DNA of 64,000 bases from Takakia lepidozioides (GCA_030704615.1 CM060731.1:76550756-76614755), one strand, 5' to 3'. Shown: positions 47,901 through 59,635, counted from the stretch's first letter. Numbers and translations: made by a program. Notes: a model not told the origin generated them from the letters alone.

Positions 47901-48577
47901 AGGTATGGAATCTAAGAGGTTGCACAGAGTGTCCAAGTTACAAACTCTACTGAATGTAGAAACAGAATGATTGCTCAACAGACCCAAAAACATACCAAAG
48001 TGAAAGATGAGGACAATGAAACACATTGACTATTCCCTGCAATGCTCCCATTACCCAACTTAGGCCAAAGAAAAGAAGAAATTGAGTGTCTCCATAACAT
48101 AACTCAGCTATGCTAAGATGTTTAGTGAAGCAAGAAAGAAATTGCAACATCCATCTAAGGGCCCATGGGACCCAGTAGTAACATAAGATGGAGAGAGGGG
48201 GAGAGACAGAAAGAACATAACATTCCTAGTAACTTTCACAACCAGTCTGCAGGAGTTACAACTTGCACGGCCAACCTGTAATCAAAATTGGGTTTGTCAG
48301 CCCCTTGTGGCTCCCTCTCTTCCACGGAAGTAGGGCAGCATGCCTCTCCATACTCTCTGGGCCTTTTCCAGAAGAGACCAAATCCTGATGATTCAGCATT
48401 GGGGGGCAACAGATCCCGCTCCAAAAGACCTCCAACACTTGCCATTCTCCAAAGAGTTGGATGATGGGCTGCTCTCCAAGGGGATTGGAGTAAGTTAGGC
48501 CTCACCAACTGGAACAGCGTTGCCCCCACTTTTTTTCCCACCTGCATTAATCTTCTTATTTCAATACTGCTGAGCAT
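44903..48577 (-). CDS. HMGCL: Hydroxymethylglutaryl-CoA lyase
   Basis: This enzyme cleaves HMG-CoA to acetoacetate and acetyl-CoA, the last step of leucine breakdown, usually in mitochondria. Six exons are firm: 46,968-46,789; 46,586-46,506; 46,197-46,034; 45,801-45,665; 45,480-45,365; 45,151-44,903. They read without a break: [15 protein letters not shown] (catalytic Arg-Asp), [61 protein letters not shown] (both metal-binding His), and the signature [14 protein letters not shown] with the catalytic Cys. The C-terminus is SKI, also seen in plant homologues. The 5' end is uncertain: a frame at 48,577-48,256 ([17 protein letters not shown]...) looks like a mitochondrial presequence, but I could not match phases to the 46,968 exon, so at least one exon is missing from this model. 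Confidence 0.88.
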
Positions 48578-48704
48578 GCAAGTCCTGTTGAATGAACAAT
48601 AGAATCTGTCATGACATGCTTGGAAGTTTCTTGTGGTTGCAGAACTCCTGCATGGTACAGATCTAGAGGGGGACATAGGACTTACCTTGAAATAAACAAT
48701 TAGT

Positions 48705-48991
48705 AAAAGACCTTTAGAGAATGTACTCATAAGACGTTGTTTGCCGTAGCCTTGTGGCCATTGACCCCGCGTTCAGTTTGAGCGGAACACAAAGGGACAG
48801 AAACTACCTTTGTCAGGGGCTGACACCAGTAGTATGACTTACCTTGGAACAGACAATTGATCCAAGTTTTCCAGATATCCTCTAGAAATCCCTTTACAGA
48901 AGCATCAATCTGATGTGTGTGGTTTGCCCAAAAGACCTTTAGAGAATGTACTCAAAAGACGTTGTTTGCCGTAGCCTTGTGGCCATTGACC
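48705..48991. repeat. 62-bp direct repeat near the HMG-CoA lyase 5' end
   Basis: 48,705-48,766 and 48,930-48,991 are identical except for one base. Each copy is preceded to its left, at about 48,681 and 48,837, by ACTTACCTTG, which on the minus strand is a consensus splice donor (CAAG followed by GTAAGT). This looks like a duplicated 5' untranslated exon of the lyase gene. Confidence 0.7.
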
Positions 48992-51900
48992 TTTAGAGAG
49001 GGTGAGAGAGAAAAGCTGCATCCAATCACAGCAATGAAAATTGAACAAAGTCCGCACGCCTTCAAGTAAGGTAGTCAAGCAAATTTAATGTTATGAGAGC
49101 CCTCCTTGCCACAAAGTTTTGGTGTGTACATCCAGTGGTGGTGCTATTTAGTGCTGATGAAGGCCCAAATGTAGGGCTGTATACTGAAGAAAAGGTGACC
49201 ATCTAAGGGAATCAAGCTAAATTTACAGGGTATTGAAAGAACCATAGTCAGGAACTGGCCTTCCAATACAGAGAAATGGAAGAGGAATCTTACATAGATC
49301 CGATTTCGAAGCATTAGCCTTGGGCAAATCCAACGGAGCCCATAACTGATTTTCTTACAGAGGTATAACTTAGACTCATCATAAAAATTCTTTAATTGTG
49401 CAGGGCAGAAGGTCGACACGCATACTCTCTCCCTCTCTATCTATAACACAAATCCACTTTTTTCACTATCTAACTGGGACATTGGCCGCATCACATTTTG
49501 GATCAAAACCAAACACCTTATAACTGGCTAACGATTCCAATCAAACTGATGACAAACACAACCTTGCGCTTGGAAGTTACTCCACACTTCGCAACCCTTC
49601 TGACTCTGTAAGCTCTCTTAGAAAACCTAGAATGCCTCTCAAGTACACAAGCATCTTTGAAGCACAAAATTGTTAGGTCAATTAGACTTAAGAGTAACCT
49701 CACAGTAACGTTTTCACCTACTTCGTCCGCAAGGCTTGATAACCTTGCTAGATTCCAATAGGACTACTCAAGATCTTCCCCACAGATGCCAGAAATGTCT
49801 CTACAGAACGCCGTTTCCAAATCTAAAACTAGTATCAAGATACATACTAAATCTCTGCCACCTTACATGCATCAGATTGTGGTGAGGGTTTCTTGGATTC
49901 TGCAGCAGAAAACTCCTTCCTCCAGGCCGTTCTCACTCCGAAACTTTCTTGTCAAAAAAATCACAAGGGCTCAGCTACAACAAGCATGGTCCAAAGACGC
50001 ATGCCTGGTAGGTCTCTGCCTGGGAACAGTGATCTCCCTGGGTCAGCCAGAAGAACAGGGAGAGCCCAAGTCAGAGGAGAAGAGAAGTCACCCACGTACG
50101 CCTCCTCTGGGTAACCCCGTTGACGGGGTCTCGGAGTAACCGCGTAGCGCCCGCGCAGCTCAGGACAGCGACCGCGGACGGCAACACGCGGCGATCTCTG
50201 CCTTCTCCATCGCGGCTTTGCTATGTCGTTTCGTTCTCTTTCTGCAAATTAATTAGCTGAATGCTGAGCAAGAGTTAAAAGTAAGCCTGAGTAAGGCTGA
50301 GGAGGTGATTGCTGAGCAACAGTAAGGCTGTACTCTTCACATGTAGCTGATCTATGGGAGCTCTCACGTAAGCTGCAGCTAGCATTCCGCAGGCTCGATC
50401 TAGCTGAGCTGAATTACGCGCACCTAGTGTATTACCGAAATGCATGCTATCCTCTCTTCTTCAACCGAATAGTAGAACAAATCTATAAGTACTCGTAGAT
50501 GTCACCTCCCATCCTCAACGAGCTTAGTGCTTCGGTTCATGTCCAGACTGTGGAAGTCCTAGGTAAATCCAGCACTCTGTGCAGAAATTAAAGTGATTTA
50601 GTATCCTTAGGATTCGCCTTAGGACCGGGTATATCTCATGTAAGTTGTTTCCAGACACCGGATCCAGTTGTCATGAGCACTTGTTTATGTAAGCTGTCGA
50701 CAAGCTTTGCATGGCATATATCTAGCCAGGGGGACAGTGGCCCTTCTAATCAAATTAATGAATAAAGCAAGAGTCACAACTGGTGGAAAAAATAACCACC
50801 ATGGGGCCCCGCGAAGGCTTACTGGGGGGGAACATCCCCATTGAGCATACTAGCAACAAGACCTGTGCATAGTACTGACCAGCAACTTGGAAGACTGGCC
50901 AGAAAGTCGAAGCATAGGGGAAGTCCCCCCCTCGGAGGGCTTACCGCGGTGCTGTGTTCTTAAATCTGGCGAAGAATTGCCAGATTTGCCAAATTTGCCA
51001 GATTGCCGACCTCGAAAATGGGTCAGCTAGGAATTGTTGGAGTAAAAATAAAGAAGATTGCCAAAGAGCGCCAAATTTGGTTAAACATCAGGAGCCAGAT
51101 TTTTCGTACGAGGACCTGGTAAATGTGAAACCTGTAATAGAGCCACTTTCCTACCTGTCACCTCGTCACTCTCGCCACACGGGCACTGGGTAGAATTTAC
51201 ATGTGGCCCTTGTGGCGATTTTGGAAAAGTGGAAATAAAATCGCCGTGGAGGGGAGTAAGTCCGAGGGCGTAGCCCTAGGCAGTACGGCCAAGTAGCCCA
51301 ATGGGGGGGGGACTTCCACGCGTAAAGACAGAGGGCTCTTTCCCGCGGTGGATGGTTGAGATCTCTTGAAGATATTGGTGGATGGCTCAGATCCCTAGGA
51401 ATAAAATAAAAGAAATGAATTTAGAAAAGAAAGGATGACAGGGCGTAAGATCCCCAGCCCTCACGTTTCTACCTTTCCGTTCAAATGACTTAAATTTTAA
51501 CAATCACCGTAAGTTTATGCTACTTTTACGTTCCTCTCATCGGTGTCATGTCTCAACCTTTCCATTCAAATGAATTTAACGATCACCATAAGTTTATGCT
51601 ACTTCCAAGAGACCACATTCCACTTGTTTCTTTCTGCACTTGAGCAGATAACGCCCAGTGGTTGGGTATTTGTACTTTGCAGAACTTAGGTGATCGTGGC
51701 TTCAATCCTTCAGCATGTGCCAACCGTCCACTGGCCCCTCGATGGGATGTGTGTTGAGCATTAGACTGTAAATTCACTGGATGTTAAGCAAATTTTACCT
51801 TTATCTTTCTTTTTGCACGTTAAACGAACTTTATTCTTACTTTACTTTCTTATGTCACATCTTTTTTCACCGATTAATTTGTGAATTTTCCCTCACATTG

Positions 51901-52190
51901 GTATTCCAGCTCTTATCATTAAAACAAAAATCAGGATCATAAGATCTCATTTGTGGAATGAGTTTTGATAAAATAGAATAACTTATATGCTAACACTATT
52001 TTAATTAATTCTGGACTTTTGGCTTAAATCCGGACTAAACTTAATATATATTTGCATTAAAATTAATTGAAATATTAATAATATCATGGCGTAATGTGTG
52101 ATTGAACTTTGTGAAATTACAGGTGATGTCATACTTGTTTCAAAATGTGTCATATAAGAGGTCCATTTGACATTGAAGTGCTCAATGTGA
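48992..52190. other. Intergenic stretch right of HMG-CoA lyase
   Basis: No gene is recognised. The left part probably includes the lyase promoter. At 50,980-51,005 there are short GCCAGATTTGCCAAATTTGCCAG-like iterations. The segments 50,800-50,960 and 51,240-51,340 are rich in G-runs and share GGGGAAGTCC/GGGACTTCC-type words in opposite orientations, which may be remnants of a repeat. 51,470-51,600 contains two similar segments with TTTATGCTACTT. Confidence 0.4.
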
Positions 52191-52973
52191 AGTAGCAGTA
52201 TTGAACAATTCATTGAACGTCCATGTCGTGCGCATACGTATCGCTACACAACTACATCGTTGTCCAAACCACAAGTTTGGAAGTCGAATAAAGTAATATT
52301 CCATCAACCAGAAGCCAAGAACCACAAGTTCTGGTTCTGCGCAGACGATTGTGGTAGATGTGTGCATGGAACTGTGCGTCCTTCCGTGGTGATGAAGCCA
52401 GCTCCTCCAACCGTTTGGCCCGTCAAAGTGGGAACACATCTCACAAGTCAGGAGATTGCAATGCTGGAGGAGGCAGGCTTTTCCCTTGCGAGACAACCCC
52501 AACTGCATGCATGTGCTTCTACTTCTGCGTCCTCTCGGGTCCCTCCGGCAAATCCTCACTTGTGGCCAACCAAACGAGATGGAAAGCTAGTTCGGCGTTT
52601 CCCTCCAACCGCTGAACACTTCGGCAAAGTTGAGTCCGCAAAAATGCTCCAAGCTCGTGTTGCAAGCACCACGGAAGTGCCCGATCCAAGATATGGTCGG
52701 GTGTACACAATGATCACTTCGACATCTGTTGTTCATGACAGGGCCTACGACATCACGGTTTCCAATTTCCCCAATTGCACATGTCCTGATTTTGTGAATA
52801 TGCTATCAATCAGTTTGGGCAAGAGAGGTAAATTCATACCCTGCAAACATTTGTATTTCATATTTTTTAAGAAGATGATTTGCGATCCCAAACGTGACAA
52901 CTTCGTTCACCAGACCACTCTGAGTTTCAACGAGGTCGATACTCTATTGCAGCGGGATACAACACATAGGTAG
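52191..52973 (+). CDS. SWIM-type zinc-finger protein, probably partial
   Basis: The frame is open from 52,191 to the stop at 52,973, but its first ATG is at 52,392, so the 5' part is missing or in another exon. A SWIM zinc finger lies near the end: TVSNFPNCTCPDFVN, then GKFIPCKHLYFIFFKKM, the CxC...CxH pattern. SWIM domains occur in FAR1/MULE-type transposases and in nucleic-acid or ubiquitin-related proteins. An upstream Cys-rich segment (FWFCADDCGRCVHG) may bind a second metal. No transposase core is seen. It is either a small gene of a plant SWIM family or a transposon-derived piece. Confidence 0.6.
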   Translation, partial: SSSIEQFIERPCRAHTYRYTTTSLSKPQVWKSNKVIFHQPEAKNHKFWFCADDCGRCVHGTVRPSVVMKPAPPTVWPVKVGTHLTSQEIAMLEEAGFSLARQPQLHACASTSASSRVPPANPHLWPTKRDGKLVRRFPPTAEHFGKVESAKMLQARVASTTEVPDPRYGRVYTMITSTSVVHDRAYDITVSNFPNCTCPDFVNMLSISLGKRGKFIPCKHLYFIFFKKMICDPKRDNFVHQTTLSFNEVDTLLQRDTTHR

Positions 52974-54075
52974 CATCAACTATGCAATGTGGTATGTGGA
53001 CGACCATGCTATGAAATGTGCAATTTGCAACATTGTCATGGAAATTCAATTCAAATCAATTCGTTTGCAACATTGTCGGCGGTGCAATGATATGGCGTCC
53101 CTTATCCCTCTGGACATTATGCTTCCAACTATACTAAGTGAGCTCTGAGTGGCAACTTTTAAAAGCACATGCATTATTGCACTTTTCGAAGTCTACATGT
53201 TTTCCTGTCGCTATGCACTGCAATCATCTTTTGAATATGATCCTAACTCTCATTGTTACTTGGGGAGGGAGCAAGGTCTTTCCATGGCAGCCTCTATGGC
53301 GCACACTTGTGAGGATATTTTCTCATCCTTGTAATTGTAAAAGTGAAACAAACATTTGTAATTGCACAATGTTGGATGCTACAATTGTAGGCCTCATGGT
53401 AGTCTTGGTTGTATTCAGCCAAGGATTCCCTGCATGAATCCCACGGTCATATGACCATCCTCGGTTATAGGCGGCGCATGTTTATGCTGATGTGGCAGAT
53501 GACGTGGCAGTGCCACGTCAGCATTTGTCACCATATCAGCCTGCTGACATCACGCCACGTCAGCTGGCGTGAGCGTACGCTCGTTCGCTCACGCGCAAGG
53601 CTCACGCCATTGCGTCGTTGATTCCAAAGCTGTTTTAATTAGTTTAAATTGATTAAAGCTGTTTAGGTGTTTCAATTCATTGTTGCTTCTTTTCTGGTGG
53701 TATATAAAGGTGGTTGGTATGGGTGGTTTGTGGTCCTGGTTTAATGGTGCTGCTGGATTATTAGGGTTATGGCTGGTTATGAGCATGGTTTTGTGTGATT
53801 GATTTTTCAAAATTCCGATATTTGAAAACGGGTTTTTCTTCGGGCCTAGGCTACTCTAGTAGACTAGTCTCCGTAAACCACTAGACGTCTAATAGACCTC
53901 CATAAACTCCGGCAGGACAAACCACACGAACCTCGCCTGCCCAGTGTAGGTTCCTGCGTGTTACTATGCCAAGGCACAACATAAGGATGTATTGAGATAG
54001 ACTTATGTCGGTGCCTCCCCTGCGTTGATTTTTTGTTCTGTCAGTATAAAAGGAAGGTGCATAGGAGTGCACACA
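52974..54075. other. Non-coding stretch with CCACGTCA palindromes
   Basis: GACGTGGCAGTGCCACGTC (53,501-53,519) is a perfect palindrome with 9-bp arms around one base. A further GCCACGTCAG follows at 53,554, and GAGCGTACGCTC (53,571-53,582) is a 12-bp palindrome. TGACGTGGC is a bZIP-type binding core in plants, so this could be regulatory, but no gene start is tied to it. The CTCACGCG words at 53,588-53,610 resemble 23,510-23,550. Confidence 0.45.
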
Positions 54076-54641
54076 ATGGCCAAAGATGGTTCTGAGACTA
54101 TCGTCGACATCTGTAAGAGGCCAAGGAGACAGAATCCAGTAAACATCAACGAAGCAGAAAACCAAGACGCATTACTGGTTTTGTCGAAAACAAAAACCTT
54201 CAAGAAGAGATCTGAGAATTAAATTTCAGATGTGGGCTATGACGTGCGAACTTTCAAAATTCCGGGCACTGACTAATCAATGTTCGAGGGAGTTATTCGA
54301 CGGGAGACAACGGAGAAAATCGAGGAAGAGAAATGTGAAAGTGATGACTGCAATCTTCAGTCTGATTCAGATAATCACATTTCTGTAGGAGATAGTGAAT
54401 TGTCCCTGGGATCCGTCCTTCCGTCCTCTCCCGGATACAGTCCTGACTTTCCGCAGTATCCAGTATCTGTCCTTGTTCTCCAGAATATGTCGCCACTGAA
54501 TCTCCAGAATACGTCCTTGCAGATTCTCCTCAGTACATCCTTGAAGATTCTCCAGAATACATCTCTGGAGATTCTCCGACATATACCCCTAGAGAGTACT
54601 CCCCTGAAACCCTCAGGATGATTCGAGAGAGCCTCTTGTAG
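54076..54641 (+). pseudogene. Decayed gene with 8-residue SPEY repeats
   Basis: One frame from MAKDGSETIVDICKRPRR continues with two stops (54,220-54,280) through an acidic region (VIRRETTEKIEEEKCESDD) to PSSPGYSPDFPQY. A one-base shift near 54,470 then gives a run of 8-residue repeats: SPEYVATE, SPEYVLAD, SPQYILED, SPEYISGD, SPTYTPRE, ending at the stop at 54,639-54,641. The 24-bp unit is visible in the DNA (TCTCCAGAATA). The S-P-x-Y pattern recalls phosphorylated tails, but I know no family with it. It is broken in this copy. Confidence 0.6.
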
Positions 54642-54870
54642 TTATTGTAGATATAAGAAAATGAAGGGATGAACCTCATCTTACAAGAATATATCGAGTT
54701 CTTGTAGATATTAGGTATTCGTTATTCGAACAATTTTGAGACCGCATGATGTATGGAATGGCGAGACGAGCCTTCTTTGAATAAATGTTTTTTTCTTCTT
54801 ATGAGTGAAATATTTTTTTCCTCCTGAATTGAATTCTTTTATCTGTCAGCTATGAGCGTGTGAAGTGGTG

Positions 54871-54894
54871 AACCTCCACTGGACAGTGGAGGTT
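54871..54894. repeat. 24-bp palindrome, copy 1
   Basis: An arm AACCTCCACTG, a GA spacer, then its exact reverse complement. Similar palindromes occur at 55,993-56,022 and 58,306-58,332. It lies in non-coding DNA just before the long unknown gene. Confidence 0.8.
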
Positions 54895-55992
54895 AATGTC
54901 CTAGGAGTTTTGTATGGTTGTTATGATATGTGTCTGACGACAAAGGTGGTTTGTTCTATGGACAACAACATCACCCCCAGGGATTGTATTGTTGGAATGT
55001 GCAAACCTATCTATGGTTCATTTGTTTCTCGAAAATCTCCGAATTTCAAGAATGATCATCTGGCAATTTTTGAGCTCAACCCGGAAATCACAGAATGGGG
55101 CATTGTCCCCGTTGGAACACCTCCGGACCATAAGTTCCGGTTCCACTACAAGATTGGTGCAGAGATCGCCGAGCTCAAATATGCAGATGTGATCGACGTA
55201 GAGCTGGAGATGGAGGTGGAATTTCCGATGCTGGTAATTTTCATGATGGAAGATGGTAGATTTCCCAGAATGTTTGGCTTCAAACTAGAGGTACGACTTC
55301 TAAGGAAGGCCATGATGAGAGAGTCCATTCAGGCGGGGTTCACATATTGCGACGAGGGTACTTAATTTACAGATGAAGGTTTCTGCATGGCTTGGGGTAT
55401 ATTCTTGGATGTGCTTTACTTAAAAGGTAAGGAGATTGCAAAGATGCGGGAGGAGGAGGCTGCGAGAGTGCGGGCAAGGAAGGGAAAACGGAAATCCACT
55501 GACGCCGGTGGTGATGAGAATGAAGCCGGAACATCAGGGGGAAAGAAGAAACAAAAGGAGGAGATGGATCCCATTTACATGACAGATCACAAGAAACCCA
55601 AGGCTGCAGACATCTTCGACAAAAAGAAGTATGAGAAGATGCAGGAGAGGCTGGAGCAAGACTACAAGGACATGTTTCCTTTTGGGTTTGAGGCGACCCA
55701 GGACGTCAAAGTTTCCATGATGGAGCTTGCTCCCAGAGATATGGTGTACATGCCCATAAATGTTAAGCACAAAGACGAAGTCAAAGCGCGTCTTTACCAG
55801 CTCCAGGTGTTCGACTACAAACATCCAGTTTATTTGATTCCCGCAAACCCCGAGAAGCCTATGGAGGTTTCTAGTTCAAAACCTCAAAACTGGAAGGAGG
55901 TGGAAAAGTCCAGATTCTTTGTCAATGGTGGACAACACACGATCATTGCTGCCAAGGTAAATTTCTCAATAAAATCCAATTTTTGTAACAAT

Positions 55993-56022
55993 ATGAACCT
56001 CCACTGGACAGTGGAGGTTCAT
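55993..56022. repeat. 30-bp palindrome, copy 2, inside an intron
   Basis: Arms of 14 bp (ATGAACCTCCACTG and its reverse complement) around GA. It sits 36 bases after the intron's 5' splice site and contains the same 24-bp core as copy 1. Confidence 0.85.
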
Positions 56023-56430
56023 GAACTTTAAACAACATGTTTGTTAGGTCGCTATCATATTTGACCTTATTCAATTCTGTCGCAGGAACTTGTACAAGAC
56101 GTGGACGACGACAATCTTAAGAAGTACTACTCCGACTGGCCCTCAAAGATTATATGGTCAAAGGATCTGATGAGGCTCGTGAAGCTATCTAAGCTCCTAA
56201 ACGACCCGAATAAGGCGTAAAAATTTGACACAACATTTCCCGAAAAAGTTGCACATGCCCAAAATTTCTTCGAGCTGAGGGGGAGGCCGAAAAAGTACAA
56301 CGATCACACAACAAAGTCGGAGACTAGACAATGGAAGGTAAATGATTCGTTGTGTTTTTTGTTTCTTTTGCTAGAGAACCAAAATATTTTCAAGCTCGGA
56401 TTTAATGTGACGAACGGAGACCGCATTACG

Positions 56431-56846
56431 AAGCACCGCATCACGAAGCAGGAGACACTACAAAAGGAGCTTCAAAAGGGAAGGTGCTACAATGAACGAG
56501 CGGAATGGTTCAGCATTCAGAAATTCGACATGATGAGGTCTTTTGTAATGTGTCTTGTTTGGTAATGAGGTGTTGTCTAGCTCTTCTTTCCCAATCTATT
56601 TAAGTTCTCCACCTGGAACAGTTCCGCAAATGTGCCGCAAAAATACTTGAAACATCATATGATTTTGAAAACATGATGTTGCGGAGAACGCTTCCAAAAA
56701 ATTTCATGGTCATTGGGTTTTTCAAGGATTTTCTAGGCACACTATTGGAACTATTCCTGGTGGAGAACATGAACAGATTGGACAAATTTGACTTGGAGGA
56801 GCACCGCATTCCGAAGCAAGAGACACTACAGAAAGAGCTTCAAACT
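56431..56846 (+). repeat. Duplicated 46-bp coding-like segment
   Basis: The segments at 56,431-56,476 and 56,799-56,844 both read HRI(T/P)KQETLQKELQ and differ at few bases. They lie about 368 bp apart inside the unknown gene and may be duplicated exons. Confidence 0.6.
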
Positions 56847-58305
56847 ACAAGGCACAACAAGATGGATGGAAATGAATTGGCAATCGAATCATCATTTGGA
56901 GTATAGTATAATTGACATGATAGTTGTGACTTTTGTTTCATCTCAAAAATCAAATATCAAATATCGAATGAAATGTCTAATTTTGGCCCTGATCATTTTC
57001 GCGGGAATTTATGCAAGAATGTCAACTCATACTGGAGATGAGTAGCGTGAAGGAGGCCATGGTTCTAGTTCTTTGTGATGAAGACGTATGGAACCTGTGG
57101 GAAGAAGTGTTCAAACAGTAGGAACAAGGAAAGTTTATTGATATTTTCGGGATCCAGTGCAAGGGTGAATAGCTACCGCTGAATAAAACCGCTATCACGA
57201 AACTACAAGGACTTAATAGCAGGCAGTTGAAAAGAGTGGCGGAGAAAATCCTCAACAGAGACATTTGCATTCGGGGAACGAAATTCAAGGGCATGGACAA
57301 ATCCAAAAATACAATGAGCGCGTATATTGACCAAATGAAATTGCGACGGTTTATTATCGACGATGTAATGGAAGTCTCAGGGTGGCCTTGGAGGAGCAAA
57401 TAGAACCCGGAACCGTACACCAAACAGGAGTGGCGTGATGTGAAAAAAAAATAAAAAAAAATCAACTTCAACAAAGCTGAGTTCGAAACTTTTCGAGATC
57501 GGCTCGGGAACGACTACATTGTAAGCAAACGGAAGATGAATATGGAGATGCAGCCAATGACTGCTGCCTTCAAAAAATATGTATTGTCGTGCAAGCAGAC
57601 CTTTGAGGCTAACCAGAATGCCCTGACGATTCTACGTACGAGTTTCAGGTCCCATTACACACAGCTGGGGGGGAACCAAGAATTTGTTGATGCCAGATCA
57701 CGGTTGGGACTTGCACCGAAGAAACGGTTCGACGACATATCGATGTTGTTCGTCAATACAGTTTGTGATGATGACTCTGTTGTCTTCGAGGCAAATGACT
57801 ACTCCAATATCCTGGATGTTTTTGTGGCTCGGAAGCTCATGTCCAGTGTTTTTGTGTTTTTCTTGACACAAGAATCATCGGGAAATCTTGTGTCATACAT
57901 CCGGAATGGCCCTGGATCAAAGTCGTTTATTATCCGACAGGGTTATTAAATTCCCGACGAGTTTGAATCACCTTACAAGAGCTGCACGACTATATTCTCC
58001 CGGACGGTCCTCTGCCTCGACTACGTATTTTCGGCAATAGCTGAAGAGATGATGAATCCGAACTGTTTTGTTTACGCCGGACCCAATTAATCTCGTTATC
58101 CAAGGACCAGATGTACACCCGACCTCGCAGGAGAAGGAGTGTAGGACTTACACTCATGAGCTGAGGACGGACACCTACTGCTTGTAAGTGGATTTTGCTT
58201 TGTTTTGGAATTGTCTATGTTTGCAGTTTGCCGGATTTAACTCTCCTAATTTTTCTACGTTGTCGGAATAGGGTGTTTAACCAGTGTCTGTTTTTTTCTA
58301 TTGTT

Positions 58306-58332
58306 AATCTCCACTAGACAGTGGAGGTTCAT
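58306..58332. repeat. Palindrome copy 3, inside an intron
   Basis: CTCCACT, a short AGAC-type centre, AGTGGAG and then GTTCAT. It is a slightly changed copy of the palindromes at 54,871 and 55,993, again within the intron that precedes the final exon of the unknown gene. Confidence 0.7.
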
Positions 58333-59635
58333 GTTATTGGAGTTATGGGTGTTTTGGGTGTTTGTTATTTGGGAGTTTGGTGTGTTTGCTAGTTGTCTCG
58401 AAAGAAAGCCTAACCTTTCAATCTTTCGATGGTTGCAGTTCGTCGGATTTATTTTGATTTCATTGTTTGGTTTCATTGCAGGAAAGAAATATTCGTGTGC
58501 TTGACATAAACTATGTAACGAAAAAGAAATTTTGTAGAAGCAAGGTGGAGGCTTATTTCAAGACGATTCAGATTGATAATCAGACTATCGCAGGAGACGG
58601 AGATGACGGAGACTCACTGCAGGATGACGAAGTAGAGTCATCCTTTGAACCATTTTTTAATGACCTCGTACTTGTTCGGTACCTGTTTGACGGCATGTAA
58701 AATATACTGGCAAAGTTTCAAAATAATCAAAAATTGCTGAATGAAGATACCATTGGTTCACCCATTGCAATATTTTAAATCGAACCCATACTTGTCCGGT
58801 ACCTTTAAGAGGGCATGTACAATGCAATGGCAAAGTTTGAAAGCATTCAGAAATCGGCACATTAAGTAACCATGGTCCATTGGTTCCTCCTGTGAACCAT
58901 TTTTGATTGATCTCATACTTGTCCGGTCCATGTAAGAGGCATGTAGAACATACTGGAAAATTTCAAATCATTCAAATTTTTTTGGATCAAGGAACCTTTG
59001 GTTTATCCTTTTCACCATTAACGATTAATCACAAATAAATGAACAGACGAATAAATCATTTACCTCCAAATGATTTTGGTTCGCTTTGAGACTTGGCCAG
59101 TATATTCAATGTACCATGGAAGAGGCCCCAGAGTAATATGAGATCAATCGAAATTCGTTCAATGGGCCAACGGATGGTTGCCCATCCAAATGATTTTCGT
59201 TCGCTTTTAAACTTGGCCCAGTGTGTTCAATGTACCCTCTGATAGGTCCCAGTGTAATATGAGATCAATCGAAATTCGTTCGATGGGCCAATAAGGCGTT
59301 CAGTTGTCATCTGGTTTTTGTTCATTGCGAAAAAGAAATCCTGCAATGCGTGCACGGCTATTGCACCCATTGAATGGATGTGGTTGAAGCCCCTCTTTTG
59401 CCCGCATGTGCTTGAACATGTGTGTGACACATCTGCGGAGACACAATAGACGAATAAATCATTTGCCTCCCCTTTTAAGCCAATAAATAAGTTTGCACTG
59501 CCTTTCATTTGGGGTTTCTGGCATATATCGATTTTGTTTTTAGCTCAATTTTGTTCTACGGCTTCCAGCATCCCACCACTACTCCCCCGCCAAAATTTGG
59601 ACCAATCAAAAATGCCCCGAAAAAAAAATGTTCTC

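Larger units (their letters stand above)
54958..58700 (+). pseudogene. Long unknown multi-exon gene with a ParB-like GGQH motif, decayed
   Basis: I do not recognise the family. The first long exon (54,958-55,956) reads through with one TAA at 55,363. It has a basic stretch (RKGKRK), an acidic/lysine-rich linker, KHPVYLIPANPEKPMEV and FFVNGGQHTIIAAK, which resembles the G-x-H-R...A box of ParB/sulfiredoxin-fold proteins. An intron (55,957-56,085, donor AAG|GTAAAT, acceptor CGCAG) leads to ELVQDVDDDNLKKYYSDWP and a second AAG|GTAAAT donor at 56,338. A further frame from 57,013 to 57,949 carries four stops. The last exon starts after GCAG at 58,481 (ERNIRVLDINYVTKKKF) and ends at 58,700 inside a 120-bp repeat. 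The stops mean this copy is probably dead. ParB-like binding is only a guess. Confidence 0.55.

Noticed and set aside
49786-50139. 117-codon plus-strand frame
   Set aside because: It has no domain, lies antisense to the expected HMG-CoA lyase 5' region, and its composition is not convincingly coding.
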